From positions 226,001 to 290,000 of the forward strand of contig NZ_AMDP01000018.1 in NCBI RefSeq assembly GCF_028128615.1: a DNA stretch of 64,000 bases, read 5' to 3'. This DNA comes from Enterococcus sp. 5H. GTDB taxonomy: Bacteria > Bacillota > Bacilli > Lactobacillales > Enterococcaceae. A model generated the notes under the pieces. It saw nothing but the letters and a program-made list of their open reading frames with translations, ran no database searches and was not told the origin of the DNA. The position numbers and the translations under genes are program-made. Shown piece by piece: positions 40,236 to 48,728 of this stretch (position 1 is its first letter; the number at the start of each line of letters is the position of its first letter).

Positions 40236-41538
40236 AGCGCTGTTCCTTTCGTTTAACTGCTTCAAAACGTTCGACATCAAATAATGTCAGTTGTTCTTGC
40301 TTTGACTGACTGTTTACTTTTTTCAACGTCTCATATTGCCGAGATGAAATTAAGGAAGAAATGACCCATTCAGGATCATGAATTAATCCTGGTTGAGTAA
40401 CACCATTACAACTAATAAAATACTGCGCTCGTTTAATGACAACACCTAATTTTTTTAAATCAGATAAATGTAAGCGATAATATTTCCTGGCTTTTATGAT
40501 ATTTTGAGCGCTTTTTGGTCCAATTCCAGGTATTCTTAATAGCCGTTCATAAGAAGCGCTTTGTACATCTATTGGGAATTGTTCATAATTTTGTACAGCC
40601 CAATTTGCTTTTGGATCTAAGTATAAATTGAAATTTGGTTTTTCTACAGATAGAATCTCATCGGCTGAAAACCGATAGAAACGCAAAAGCCAATCGGCTT
40701 GGTATAAGCGATGCTCACGTAAAAGTGGCGGGTCAGTAGTGACAGCCGGCAATAATGAATCTTGGTTAACAGGGATATACGCCGAATAATAAACTCTTTT
40801 TAACTCATATTTTTGATAAAGATTTTCCGCAATTTTAACAATAGAATGATCACTTTCGGGAGAAGCTCCGATAATCATTTGAGTAGACTGACCAGCAGGG
40901 ACAAAGCTTTTTCCTTTTCTTAAGGCTGGAACTTGTGCCAGTTCATTTTTTGTCTGAGTAATTTGTTTCATCGGTTTATATAAAGCGAAGGGATCTTTAT
41001 CAGGCGCCAATAACTTAAGGCTTTCTCTGGAAGGTAGTTCCACATTAACACTCATTCGATCCGCTAAAAATCCTAACTCTTCGATTAATTTTTCATCAGC
41101 GCCAGGAATAGCTTTGACATGAATATATCCTTTAAACCCTTTTTCATACCGTAAGATCTTTAAGGTTTTGATTAATAGTTCGCTGGTATAATCGACATTT
41201 TTGATGATTGCTGAACTTAAAAAAAGTCCTTCAATATAATTCCTCATATAAAATTCCATCGTTAAATCTGCTACTTCTTGGGGCGTGAAAGTTGCACGGG
41301 GAATTGAGTTTGACTTTCTGTTAATACAGTAATGACAATCAAAAATGCAGGCATTAGTAAACAACAATTTTAAGAGCGAGACACAACGGCCGTCACTAGT
41401 AAACGAGTGACAGATACCAGCAGCTGAAGTGCTGCCCACAGAACCGGAACGTGTATTGTTTGTGACACCGCTACTGGAACAAGAAACATCATACTTAGCA
41501 GATTCAGAAAGAATCTCTATTTTTCTAGACAAATCCAT
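40225..41538 (-). CDS. Radical-SAM protein of putative DNA repair/modification (TIGR03916-like)
   Basis: The 437-residue protein has the radical-SAM cluster motif C-x3-C-x2-C at Cys64, Cys68 and Cys71 (ACIFDCHYC). A barrel region follows, and a helix-hairpin-helix near 333-350 (RIPGIGPKSAQNIIKARK) binds DNA in many repair proteins. The N-terminus has extra Cys residues and SSSG-rich loops. ATG 41538 has GGAG 7-8 nt upstream; a frame to 41610 runs through the promoter and is rejected. It heads a two-gene unit with the DUF4130 gene. A LexA-type box lies at its transcription start. Confidence 0.85.
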   Translation of the reverse strand: MDLSRKIEILSESAKYDVSCSSSGVTNNTRSGSVGSTSAAGICHSFTSDGRCVSLLKLLFTNACIFDCHYCINRKSNSIPRATFTPQEVADLTMEFYMRNYIEGLFLSSAIIKNVDYTSELLIKTLKILRYEKGFKGYIHVKAIPGADEKLIEELGFLADRMSVNVELPSRESLKLLAPDKDPFALYKPMKQITQTKNELAQVPALRKGKSFVPAGQSTQMIIGASPESDHSIVKIAENLYQKYELKRVYYSAYIPVNQDSLLPAVTTDPPLLREHRLYQADWLLRFYRFSADEILSVEKPNFNLYLDPKANWAVQNYEQFPIDVQSASYERLLRIPGIGPKSAQNIIKARKYYRLHLSDLKKLGVVIKRAQYFISCNGVTQPGLIHDPEWVISSLISSRQYETLKKVNSQSKQEQLTLFDVERFEAVKRKEQRYVY

Positions 41539-41566
41539 AATAGCTCCAACTTTCTTTTTATTGAAA

Positions 41567-41580
41567 AGAACATATGTTCT
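41567..41580 (-). promoter_or_regulatory. LexA (SOS) box of the repair pair
   Basis: AGAACATATGTTCT is a perfect palindrome containing GAAC-N4-GTTC, the Gram-positive LexA/DinR operator core. It starts one base after the -10 and covers the expected transcription start, an ideal repressor position. Confidence 0.82.
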
Positions 41581-41581
41581 T

Positions 41582-41610
41582 ATTTTAACAAGAGATAAGC
41601 TTGTTGTCAA
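41582..41610 (-). promoter_or_regulatory. Promoter of the radical-SAM/DUF4130 operon
   Basis: On the minus strand: TTGACA, 17-nt spacer, TAAAAT. This near-consensus promoter is held under the LexA-type box. Confidence 0.8.
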
Positions 41611-41615
41611 AAAGA

Positions 41616-41659
41616 AAAAAGACCAAAATCAAGCAAAAGCTGTGATTTCAGTCTTTTTT
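41616..41659 (-). terminator. Terminator of the Cof-type phosphatase gene
   Basis: AAAAAAGACTGAAATCA pairs with TGATTTTGGTCTTTTTT on the minus strand, just before the repair-operon promoter, so the two units are insulated. Confidence 0.8.
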
Positions 41660-41677
41660 ATATAAGTAGTTCAATTC

Positions 41678-42493
41678 TTACTGGAAGTCCTTCAAATCTA
41701 AATAACGTTCTAAGTAATCTGCTAGACCATCTTCATCATTTGTTTTTTCTGTAACGTCGTTAGCAACAGCTTTAATTTGGTCGGTAGCATTTTTCATTGC
41801 GACACCCCAGCCAACATAATCAAGCATTTCTTCATCATTATGTTCATCGCCGAAAGCCAGAATATCTGAACGCTTAATATTTAGATAATTCGCCACTTGT
41901 TCAACACCTTTGGCTTTTTGAATTCCTTTAGAGACTATTTCTAAAATAGGTGTTGGTCCACCCCAAGTTCTAACATCTACATAATCACCATATTGTTTCA
42001 TTAGAGAATCCGACACCATTTTCGCTTGATCTTGCGATGTCCGCACCATCATGGATGTTGGATCGGAAACTAAATTTTTAGCAGTTAAAAGATTATCAGC
42101 TGTTGCATCAGAAGCAAAAAAGGCTGAGTCAAAATAATCTAAACTATCAATGAAAAATGTTTCCTTATTTTCTGCAGCTACAAAATCAAGATTTAACGCT
42201 TTTTTCTGAGCTAAAATATCAAAAACCAAATCTCTTTGGATGCCTGTTTCTTTTTCATTCGCCCATTGTTTTTCCGGCATATGGACAAGTGCGCCGTTGA
42301 AATTAACCATTGGTGTCGCTAAACCAAGCTGACGATAAAACTGACTACTCATGCGATAAGGACGACCAGTGACAATGCTGACATAGTGTCCGTGATTCAT
42401 GGCTTTTTTTAAGGCTTTTTCCGTTGTTTCACTAATTAAAGATTGTGCGTTCAACGTCGTACCATCTAAATCAATTGCAATTAATTTTTTCAA
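41678..42493 (-). CDS. Cof-type HAD-IIB hydrolase
   Basis: This cytoplasmic sugar- or FMN-type phosphatase has 271 residues. Motif I IDLDGTTLN supplies nucleophile Asp8 and Asp10. SIVTGRP is motif II, and ILAFGDEHNDEEMLDYVG is the C-terminal motif IV with metal-binding acids. The C2B cap lies in between. It starts with TTG after GGGAGGAA. The substrate cannot be predicted. It is transcribed alone. Confidence 0.88.
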   Translation of the reverse strand: MKKLIAIDLDGTTLNAQSLISETTEKALKKAMNHGHYVSIVTGRPYRMSSQFYRQLGLATPMVNFNGALVHMPEKQWANEKETGIQRDLVFDILAQKKALNLDFVAAENKETFFIDSLDYFDSAFFASDATADNLLTAKNLVSDPTSMMVRTSQDQAKMVSDSLMKQYGDYVDVRTWGGPTPILEIVSKGIQKAKGVEQVANYLNIKRSDILAFGDEHNDEEMLDYVGWGVAMKNATDQIKAVANDVTEKTNDEDGLADYLERYLDLKDFQ

Positions 42494-42619
42494 AATCGTT
42501 CCTCCCGGAAAGTTTTTCTTTAACTTAGTCTAGCATAAAATGAGAGAATAACAAGTTTTCAAGAAAATCTTTGAAAAAAATTTCATTATGATAAAATAAA
42601 GAGTGAGGTGAGAGACGTG

Positions 42620-43258
42620 ATGCAGAAAAAATATCGCTGGGGTTTAAGGTTATTAACTATAGGCTATTGTATCTACATGATATTTTTTGCCAAAATTTAT
42701 CAATTTATGGCATTAAATGTTTTTTTAGCCTACATACCTATAGAAATAAGTTTTCATTTAAAAAAAGTTAATTCCAAGTTTTTTGTAATACTTAGTGTTC
42801 TTTGGTTATTATTTTATCCGAATGCGCCCTATTTATTTACAGACTTTTTTCATTTAGAACTTTTGCCGATTTACCAAGGAATGGATTATATTTTTGGACT
42901 ATCTCTTTCAGGATGGCTTTCTTTTAGTTTATTAGCAATTGGGATTTGTGCGTGGGGTTTGATTGGAATGAATACATTCTTTACGGTTTTCTCTGAATTT
43001 CGTAAAAGGCAGCTAATCAAGAAAAAATGGCACCAAGCTGTTTTATTTTTAGCTGTAAATTTGTTATCTAGTTTAGCCATTTTTGTTGGACGTTTTGATC
43101 GATTACACAGCGTACATTTATTTACCCAGCCAATCAATACCTTGAAAATTATCTTCTTCGATTGGTCGATAGAAAAACTTGGCTTTATATTGATACTAAC
43201 AGGCTTTCAATTAGTACTTCTTATGGCAATCAATGGAATAAAAACAGACAGCTGTTGA
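42620..43258 (+). CDS. DUF1361 integral membrane protein
   Basis: The 212-residue protein has about six hydrophobic segments. The conserved DUF1361 block is WLLFYPNAPYLFTDFFHL near residues 60-77, followed by GRFDRLHSVHLFTQP. Function unknown. I chose ATG 42620, which lies 8 nt after GTGAGGTGAG; an in-frame GTG at 42608 falls in that ribosome site. The gene is followed 75 nt later by the nucleotidase gene. Confidence 0.8.
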   Translation: MQKKYRWGLRLLTIGYCIYMIFFAKIYQFMALNVFLAYIPIEISFHLKKVNSKFFVILSVLWLLFYPNAPYLFTDFFHLELLPIYQGMDYIFGLSLSGWLSFSLLAIGICAWGLIGMNTFFTVFSEFRKRQLIKKKWHQAVLFLAVNLLSSLAIFVGRFDRLHSVHLFTQPINTLKIIFFDWSIEKLGFILILTGFQLVLLMAINGIKTDSC

Positions 43259-43333
43259 TTGACAGTCTGTGTGTAAATTGTTACTCTTTGGATAGTGTTT
43301 GTTTGGAAAAAAGTGAAGAGGAGATACATAAAT

Positions 43334-45604
43334 ATGAAAAAGTGGCAATACTCTTTAGTAACCGTTTTATTTACTATCGGAGGTATCGGCGGTACGTTAG
43401 TTGGGGCTAACAAAACTGTAGTTGCAGAAAATGTAACTGGTAATAGTAGCCTAGCTGAAGAAGATACAATTCCGTTTCAAATTTTGGGGATTAATGATTT
43501 TCATGGGGCATTGAATAGTACGGGCTCATTCTATGATGATCTAGGGACAAAAACAGCAAATGCTGGAACAGCCCCTTTACTTGCAGGTTATTTGAATCAA
43601 GCGCAAGATCGTTTTGCAAAAGAGCATATCGGTGCTCAAACGATTCGCGTACAAGCAGGGGATATGGTTGGAGCTAGTCCGGCAAGCTCAGGCTTATTGC
43701 AAGATGAACCAACAATTAAAGTCTTAAACCAAATGAATTTCACTGTAGGAACAATTGGTAATCATGAATTTGATGAAGGATTAGATGAATTCAATCGAAT
43801 TATGACGGGCCAGAATCCGATATCTGATCCTTATGGCATTTTAGCAGAGTATCCTCGAGAAGCTTCAAAGACTGAAATCGTTATTGGAAATGTAGTGAAA
43901 AAAGGAACGGCGGATAATCCGGAAATTCCTTTTAACTGGAAGCCGTATACAATTAAAGAAGTTGGCACTGGTGAAAATAAAGTAAAAGTCGGATTTATCG
44001 GTGTTGTTACGACAGAGATTCCAAATTTAGTTTTAAAACAGCACTATGAAGCTTACGACTTTTTAGACGAAGCGCAAACCATTGTATATTATGCACATGA
44101 ATTAAGAGAACAAGGCGTTAATGCGATTGTTGTTTTAGCTCACATTCCGGCAACTAGTAAGGAAAATCAAGTTTTTGGCGATGCTGAAAGTATTTTAAAA
44201 CAAGTAAATGAGACTGATCCAAATAATAGTGTAGATGCCTTTTTTGCAGCTCATAATCATCAATATACCAATGGAGTTGTGAATCAAACACGCGTGGTAC
44301 AATCGACTGCCCAAGGGAAGGGCTATATCGATTTACAAGGAAGATTAGATCCTAAGACAAATGATTTTGTTGAAACACCTACAGCTCAAGTTTTACCAGT
44401 AGATCCAGCGGGCAAAGATGTACCGAAAGTTGATGAGCAGGTAGCTGCTACTGTGTCGGATGCTGAAGAACGTGTAGCAACAGTCACAAATAAAAAAATC
44501 GGAACAGCCAAAGAAAACGGCCCAATTTCACGAGAAGTAAATGAAGCTAACGAGTCACCATTGGGTAATCTAATTACTGATGGTCAGGTAGCGATGGCTA
44601 AAGCGCAAGGAATTGAAGCTGATTTTGCAATGACAAATAATGGTGGAATACGTGCAGATTTAGCTGTTGGACCAAATAGAGAAATCACTTGGGGCTCAGC
44701 ACAAGCTGTTCAACCTTTTGGTAATATTATGCAAGTAGTGGAAATGACAGGGGCTCAAATTGAGCAAGTCCTCAACGAGCAATATGATGAAGAAGAGCGT
44801 TACTTTTTACAAATTTCTGGTCTGAAATATACCTATGAGAAAACAGAAGATGAAAATCAGCCATTTAAAGTTCAAAAAATCGAAAAAAATGATGGAACAC
44901 CGCTTCAAAAGGAACAGACTTATCTTGTTGTTATCAATGATTTCTTGTTTGGCGGTGGTGATGGATTTTCTGGATTCACTGGAGCTACGTTGGTTAATGC
45001 GATTAAACCTGATACGGAAACCTTTATTGATTATATAGAGTCGAAAGAAGCGGCTGGTGAACTAATCACAGCTTCCGTTGAAGGACGTAAAAAATTAGTA
45101 GATCCACTAGTACCAGAAGAACCAGAAAATCCCGACGCAAATGAGGGTGAAGCGAAACTTAGAAAAGCAACGATTTTTGATCCGTTATATGAAAATGACG
45201 AACTATTAAGAGGTGTTACGTTGCCCAACGCGACCATCATTCTTTACGATGGTGATATTCCGCAGTCTACAACAAGATCGACTGAACTTCCGGAAGGTGA
45301 TTTAGTCGGACAGGCTGACTCAGAAGGACGAATTAAAATTAACGTTACTTCTTTAGCTATTGCAGGAAAGAAAAAGTTAACGGCTGTTGTTGTTGATGAA
45401 CAAAAAAATCAAGCAGTCTTTCCAATCGAAATACTACCAAAAAAAGAATTGAATCTGGTAACACAAAATACAAAAGAACTTCCAGAAACAAATTCAACGA
45501 AAGAATTGCCAAAAACTGGTGAACAATCATCAGTCATTTGGTTACTATCAGGCACAGCAATTATTGGTTTGTGGGTAGTTGTGCTACGCAAGAAAAAAGT
45601 CTGA
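43334..45604 (+). CDS. LPXTG-anchored 5'-nucleotidase / UshA-like phosphoesterase
   Basis: This surface enzyme of 756 residues hydrolyses nucleotides (or cyclic 2',3'-nucleotides, UDP-sugars). A signal peptide ends near 32. The metallophosphatase domain has GINDFHGAL (Asp55, His57), GNHEFDEG and AHNHQY. The C-terminal nucleotidase domain has SPLGNLITDG and TNNGGIRADL. The C-terminus has LPKTGE, a hydrophobic helix and RKKKV, so sortase anchors it to the wall; a preceding LPETN lies eight residues earlier. ATG 43334 follows AGAGGAGA. Such enzymes release nucleosides for uptake and can blunt host adenine signals. Confidence 0.92.
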   Translation: MKKWQYSLVTVLFTIGGIGGTLVGANKTVVAENVTGNSSLAEEDTIPFQILGINDFHGALNSTGSFYDDLGTKTANAGTAPLLAGYLNQAQDRFAKEHIGAQTIRVQAGDMVGASPASSGLLQDEPTIKVLNQMNFTVGTIGNHEFDEGLDEFNRIMTGQNPISDPYGILAEYPREASKTEIVIGNVVKKGTADNPEIPFNWKPYTIKEVGTGENKVKVGFIGVVTTEIPNLVLKQHYEAYDFLDEAQTIVYYAHELREQGVNAIVVLAHIPATSKENQVFGDAESILKQVNETDPNNSVDAFFAAHNHQYTNGVVNQTRVVQSTAQGKGYIDLQGRLDPKTNDFVETPTAQVLPVDPAGKDVPKVDEQVAATVSDAEERVATVTNKKIGTAKENGPISREVNEANESPLGNLITDGQVAMAKAQGIEADFAMTNNGGIRADLAVGPNREITWGSAQAVQPFGNIMQVVEMTGAQIEQVLNEQYDEEERYFLQISGLKYTYEKTEDENQPFKVQKIEKNDGTPLQKEQTYLVVINDFLFGGGDGFSGFTGATLVNAIKPDTETFIDYIESKEAAGELITASVEGRKKLVDPLVPEEPENPDANEGEAKLRKATIFDPLYENDELLRGVTLPNATIILYDGDIPQSTTRSTELPEGDLVGQADSEGRIKINVTSLAIAGKKKLTAVVVDEQKNQAVFPIEILPKKELNLVTQNTKELPETNSTKELPKTGEQSSVIWLLSGTAIIGLWVVVLRKKKV

Positions 45605-45639
45605 AAAAACTGTTTAATTAATTTGTTTTAGAGAGAGGC

Positions 45640-46022
45640 TGAAACCAAAGTGTTTAGCTCCGAGAACCGGGTAGGTACTGTGCAACATCAACTCGGTTTT
45701 CGTTGTGTTTTACAGTAATAAGAAGGGATTCACGAAAATTGCCAAGAATCACCATGAGCTTGCGAATGGATGATGATTGGTACCCACTCGGTGCTCTTCA
45801 AATTTTTGAACCAAGTAGGTACTATTCTACATCAGTTCGTACCTCACTGTGTTTCATAGCAACTTCGGCTTATTTCCGAAGCCTTCAATTCTTAGAGCTT
45901 TAGCTCTTAGAAATTGTTGTGATCGGAACGAAGTGCAGTAGCTGCTTTTTTCTCGCCGTTTATTCGGATCTAGTGAGTGAAACAAAACTGATCTTTAGTT
46001 TTGTTTCACTCACTCTTTTTGC
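45640..46022. repeat. Structured intergenic region with degenerate inverted and direct repeats
   Basis: This is 480 bp without a supported gene. A motif ACCGGGTAGGTACT occurs at about 45667, again as ACCAAGTAGGTACT at about 45811, and inverted between them (GTACCCACTCGGT, 45781-45792). The last two can fold into a 15-bp stem with two mismatches. The direct copies extend about 55 nt. Further hairpins are CTTCGG/CCGAAG and TTCTTAGAGCT/AGCTCTTAGAA. A small frame at 45703-45903 lacks a ribosome site. The region may be a decayed mobile repeat or a structured RNA. Confidence 0.6.
45972..46022 (+). terminator. Strong hairpin ending the structured region
   Basis: AGTGAGTGAAACAAAACT and AGTTTTGTTTCACTCACT are perfect 18-bp arms with a 7-nt loop, followed by CTTTTTGCTTTTG. 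Confidence 0.8.
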
Positions 46023-46088
46023 TTTTGTTTCTTAACAACTATGTACTATACTTTAAACTAAGAGATGAAAGATTAAGGAGGGCTTGTT

Positions 46089-46901
46089 ATGAAAAAAGAT
46101 AAATACCATATTATATTAATCGTTTCACTGATTTTCCTATTTGCTGTATCAAATATTCTACTTTTATCCTTGGGTGAATCTTCCCGAAATATTGCGATTA
46201 ATTTATTGTCAGGTATTGCTTTTGTTCCTATCGAAGTTTATGCAACAGTTTTTCTATTAGAGCGATTCTTAAACAGAAGAGATCGATTACTGGAAGAAAT
46301 CAGAGAAGATTCAGATTACTTTTCAATCGGGGAAGAGGCGCAGGAACAATTAATCTGGTCAATTAAACACGGATTACTCGAAAATTTTGTAGGTTCTGTT
46401 GACGATGTTGATAAAGCCTTTGAAGAATTGTATCAAAAAAGGGTTGAAATCTTAACGCCTGAATTTTGGCATAAAGGTCTGCTTAAAGAGCATCTATTGC
46501 TTTCTTCCAACAAATACATGATTAACGAAGATCGTATAAAGTCAAATGATCTAACAGCTTTGGAACTATCTACTGAAGTTGGCGAGTATATTACTGGAGA
46601 AATTACTGAATTTTATGCCATTTATCTGAAATTTATCCCCTTAGATATTTTCAAAGAATTTCACGGAATTTATAAAGCTTTGGAGTTGAGTATTATTTTT
46701 AGTGATAATCCCTATGTATTTCAAACAAAGCAGCAATTAATTCAAAAGCAAAAAGAAAAAACACTTGACGCAAATGATTGTTCTGAGTTAGCAAGAATTT
46801 CTCAGCAATTGATTGCCTCTATTCATCAACATCTAAAACAGATTGAACAGATGACACATGATTATTTTGCTGAAGTTGAACAACTTGAAAACAAAAACTG
46901 A
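46089..46901 (+). CDS. Uncharacterised membrane-anchored protein
   Basis: I do not recognise this 270-residue protein. Two membrane helices lie at the N-terminus (about 8-26 and 35-58), followed by a basic junction FLNRRDRLLEEIRE. A long helical cytoplasmic domain with coiled-coil character near its end (QHLKQIEQMTHDYFAEVEQLE) follows. AAGGAGG precedes the ATG. A weak promoter with TATACT at 46047-46052 may serve it. It sits between the structured intergenic region and a purine permease with no clear link to either. Confidence 0.65.
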   Translation: MKKDKYHIILIVSLIFLFAVSNILLLSLGESSRNIAINLLSGIAFVPIEVYATVFLLERFLNRRDRLLEEIREDSDYFSIGEEAQEQLIWSIKHGLLENFVGSVDDVDKAFEELYQKRVEILTPEFWHKGLLKEHLLLSSNKYMINEDRIKSNDLTALELSTEVGEYITGEITEFYAIYLKFIPLDIFKEFHGIYKALELSIIFSDNPYVFQTKQQLIQKQKEKTLDANDCSELARISQQLIASIHQHLKQIEQMTHDYFAEVEQLENKN

Positions 46902-46993
46902 TTTTCGATTTTAAATCGGGGTTAATTTAGAATTGTTAATAATTTCGGCGTGATTGTATGGAATTATTTTTCGCAAAGTCCTTTTTTTGTTAA

Positions 46994-47006
46994 AACACGA
47001 ACAATA
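46994..47006 (+). promoter_or_regulatory. PurBox upstream of the purine permease
   Basis: AACACGAACAATA is a good PurR operator match. CGAACA starts at 46998, exactly 42 nt before the -35 of the permease promoter, the same geometry as at purE and purC. Confidence 0.78.
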
Positions 47007-47039
47007 ATAAGTTTTTTGAGTTTCAAAGTTAATATTTTG

Positions 47040-47068
47040 TTGAAATGGAATTGTTACTACTTTATACT
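47040..47068 (+). promoter_or_regulatory. Promoter of the purine permease
   Basis: TTGAAA (47040-47045), 17-nt spacer, TATACT (47063-47068). A leader of about 85 nt follows, with no clear riboswitch. Confidence 0.7.
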
Positions 47069-47162
47069 TTAAAAGTATTCATCGGCGAAGCACAGGGCAC
47101 TTATTTTTATTCACGTATAAACTGCTGATGAAATTTTTAGCAAAGAGGAGAGTAACAAATTC

Positions 47163-48569
47163 ATGGAAAAGTTTTTCAAGTTAAAGGAAAACAAAACAAA
47201 CGTTTCAACTGAAATGATGGCAGGGATCACAACATTTTTTGCGATGAGTTATATTTTATTTGTAAACCCATCAATCCTTTCTCAGACTGGAATGCCATTT
47301 CAAGCCGTATTTTTAGCGACAATTATTGCTTCAATTATTGGTACGCTAATTATGGGACTATTTGCAAACGTTCCTTATGCGCAAGCACCTGGAATGGGTT
47401 TAAATGCATTTTTTACTTTTACTGTGGTATTTGGATTAGGATATACTTGGCAACAAGCTCTAGCAATGGTTTTTATCTGCGGATTAATTAATGTTTTGAT
47501 TACTGTGACGAAAATTCGAAAGTTGATTATTAAAGCAATTCCAGAAAGTTTACAACATGCTATAGGCGGAGGTATTGGAATATTTGTAGCCTATGTTGGG
47601 ATTAAGAATGCCAGACTATTAGAATTTACTGTTCAAGCTGAACCTAACAATGGTATTGTTAATGGTGATAGCATTGTCCCAGGATTAGGGAATTTCAATA
47701 ACCCTGAGATTATACTTGCAGTTATTGGTTTAGTTATTACAGCAGTATTAGTGGTATTAAACGTTCGGGGAGCTATTTTAATTGGGATTGTGACAACTAC
47801 AATCATTGGTATTCCACTGGGTGTAGTAAATGTCTCGTCAATTAATTGGCAAGAAAATTCTTTAGGGAGTTCCATTAACGAATTAGGAACAACTTTTGGT
47901 GCAGCGTTTGGAACCAATGGAATGCAATCATTGTTTAGTGATGCATCAAAAATTCCTCAAGTCATCATGACTATTATTGCGTTTAGTTTATCTGATACAT
48001 TCGATACAATCGGGACATTTATCGGTACTGGTCGCAGAACAGGAATTTTCTCTAAAGAAGATGAACTTGCACTTGAAGATAGTAAAGGTTTTTCAACAAA
48101 AATGGATAAAGCCTTATTTGCAGATGCAGTTGCGACATCCATTGGTGCTGTTTTTGGTACGTCTAATACGACAACATATGTCGAAAGTGCTGCAGGGATT
48201 GGCGCCGGCGGAAGAACTGGCTTGACTTCAGTGGTTGTTGCCGTGATGTTTGCATTAAGTAGTTTGTTATCACCACTAATTGCTATTGTCCCAGCGCAAG
48301 CCACTGCTCCAGCCTTGATTTTAGTCGGGGTTATGATGTTGGCATCGTTTAAAGATATTAACTGGATTGATTTAGAAGAAGCTGTTCCCGCGTTCTTTGC
48401 TTCAGTTTTCATGGGTTTATGTTATAGCATCTCATACGGAATCGCTGTTGGTTTTATATTCTATGCAATTGTAAAAGTGGCGAAAGGTAAAATTAGTGAA
48501 ATTTCACCAATTCTTTGGATCGTTAACGCATTGTTTATTTTAAACTTTGTTATCTTAGCTATTTTATAG
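47163..48569 (+). CDS. pbuG: Hypoxanthine/guanine permease, AzgA-type (PbuG/PbuO-like)
   Basis: The 468-residue nucleobase:cation symporter has about 12-14 helices. Signatures of the AzgA branch are MSYILFVNPSIL, YAQAPGMGLNAFFTF, GGGIGIFVAYVGIKNA, SDTFDTIGTFIGTGRR and GTSNTTTYVESAAGIGAGGRTGL. It imports hypoxanthine, guanine or adenine. AAGAGGAGAG precedes the ATG. A PurBox with the purE/purC spacing places it in the same PurR regulon. The exact base and the name G versus O cannot be settled. Confidence 0.88.
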   Translation: MEKFFKLKENKTNVSTEMMAGITTFFAMSYILFVNPSILSQTGMPFQAVFLATIIASIIGTLIMGLFANVPYAQAPGMGLNAFFTFTVVFGLGYTWQQALAMVFICGLINVLITVTKIRKLIIKAIPESLQHAIGGGIGIFVAYVGIKNARLLEFTVQAEPNNGIVNGDSIVPGLGNFNNPEIILAVIGLVITAVLVVLNVRGAILIGIVTTTIIGIPLGVVNVSSINWQENSLGSSINELGTTFGAAFGTNGMQSLFSDASKIPQVIMTIIAFSLSDTFDTIGTFIGTGRRTGIFSKEDELALEDSKGFSTKMDKALFADAVATSIGAVFGTSNTTTYVESAAGIGAGGRTGLTSVVVAVMFALSSLLSPLIAIVPAQATAPALILVGVMMLASFKDINWIDLEEAVPAFFASVFMGLCYSISYGIAVGFIFYAIVKVAKGKISEISPILWIVNALFILNFVILAIL

Positions 48570-48582
48570 ATAGAAAAATAAG

Positions 48583-48627
48583 AACTGCCTAGTCGCAAAA
48601 CATCTGCTGAGTAGGTAGTTTTTTTGT
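48583..48627 (+). terminator. Terminator of the purine permease gene
   Basis: AACTGCCTA and TAGGTAGTT form a 9-bp stem (one G-U) followed by TTTTTTT. Confidence 0.8.
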
Positions 48628-48666
48628 GTTTTTATTATATGAATACGATATCATAAAAATATTTTT

Positions 48667-48695
48667 TTGAGAGATTGTTAATTTTGGAGTATAGT
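48667..48695 (+). promoter_or_regulatory. Promoter of the MFS gene
   Basis: TTGAGA, 17-nt spacer, TATAGT. Confidence 0.55.
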
Positions 48696-48728
48696 TAATA
48701 GTGAAGAACTTGTGAGGTGTGTATGTAA

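Noticed and set aside
45703..45903. A 66-codon open frame inside the structured intergenic region
   Set aside because: It has no ribosome site, and its sequence is dictated by the repeats and hairpins on both strands. It lacks any recognisable domain.
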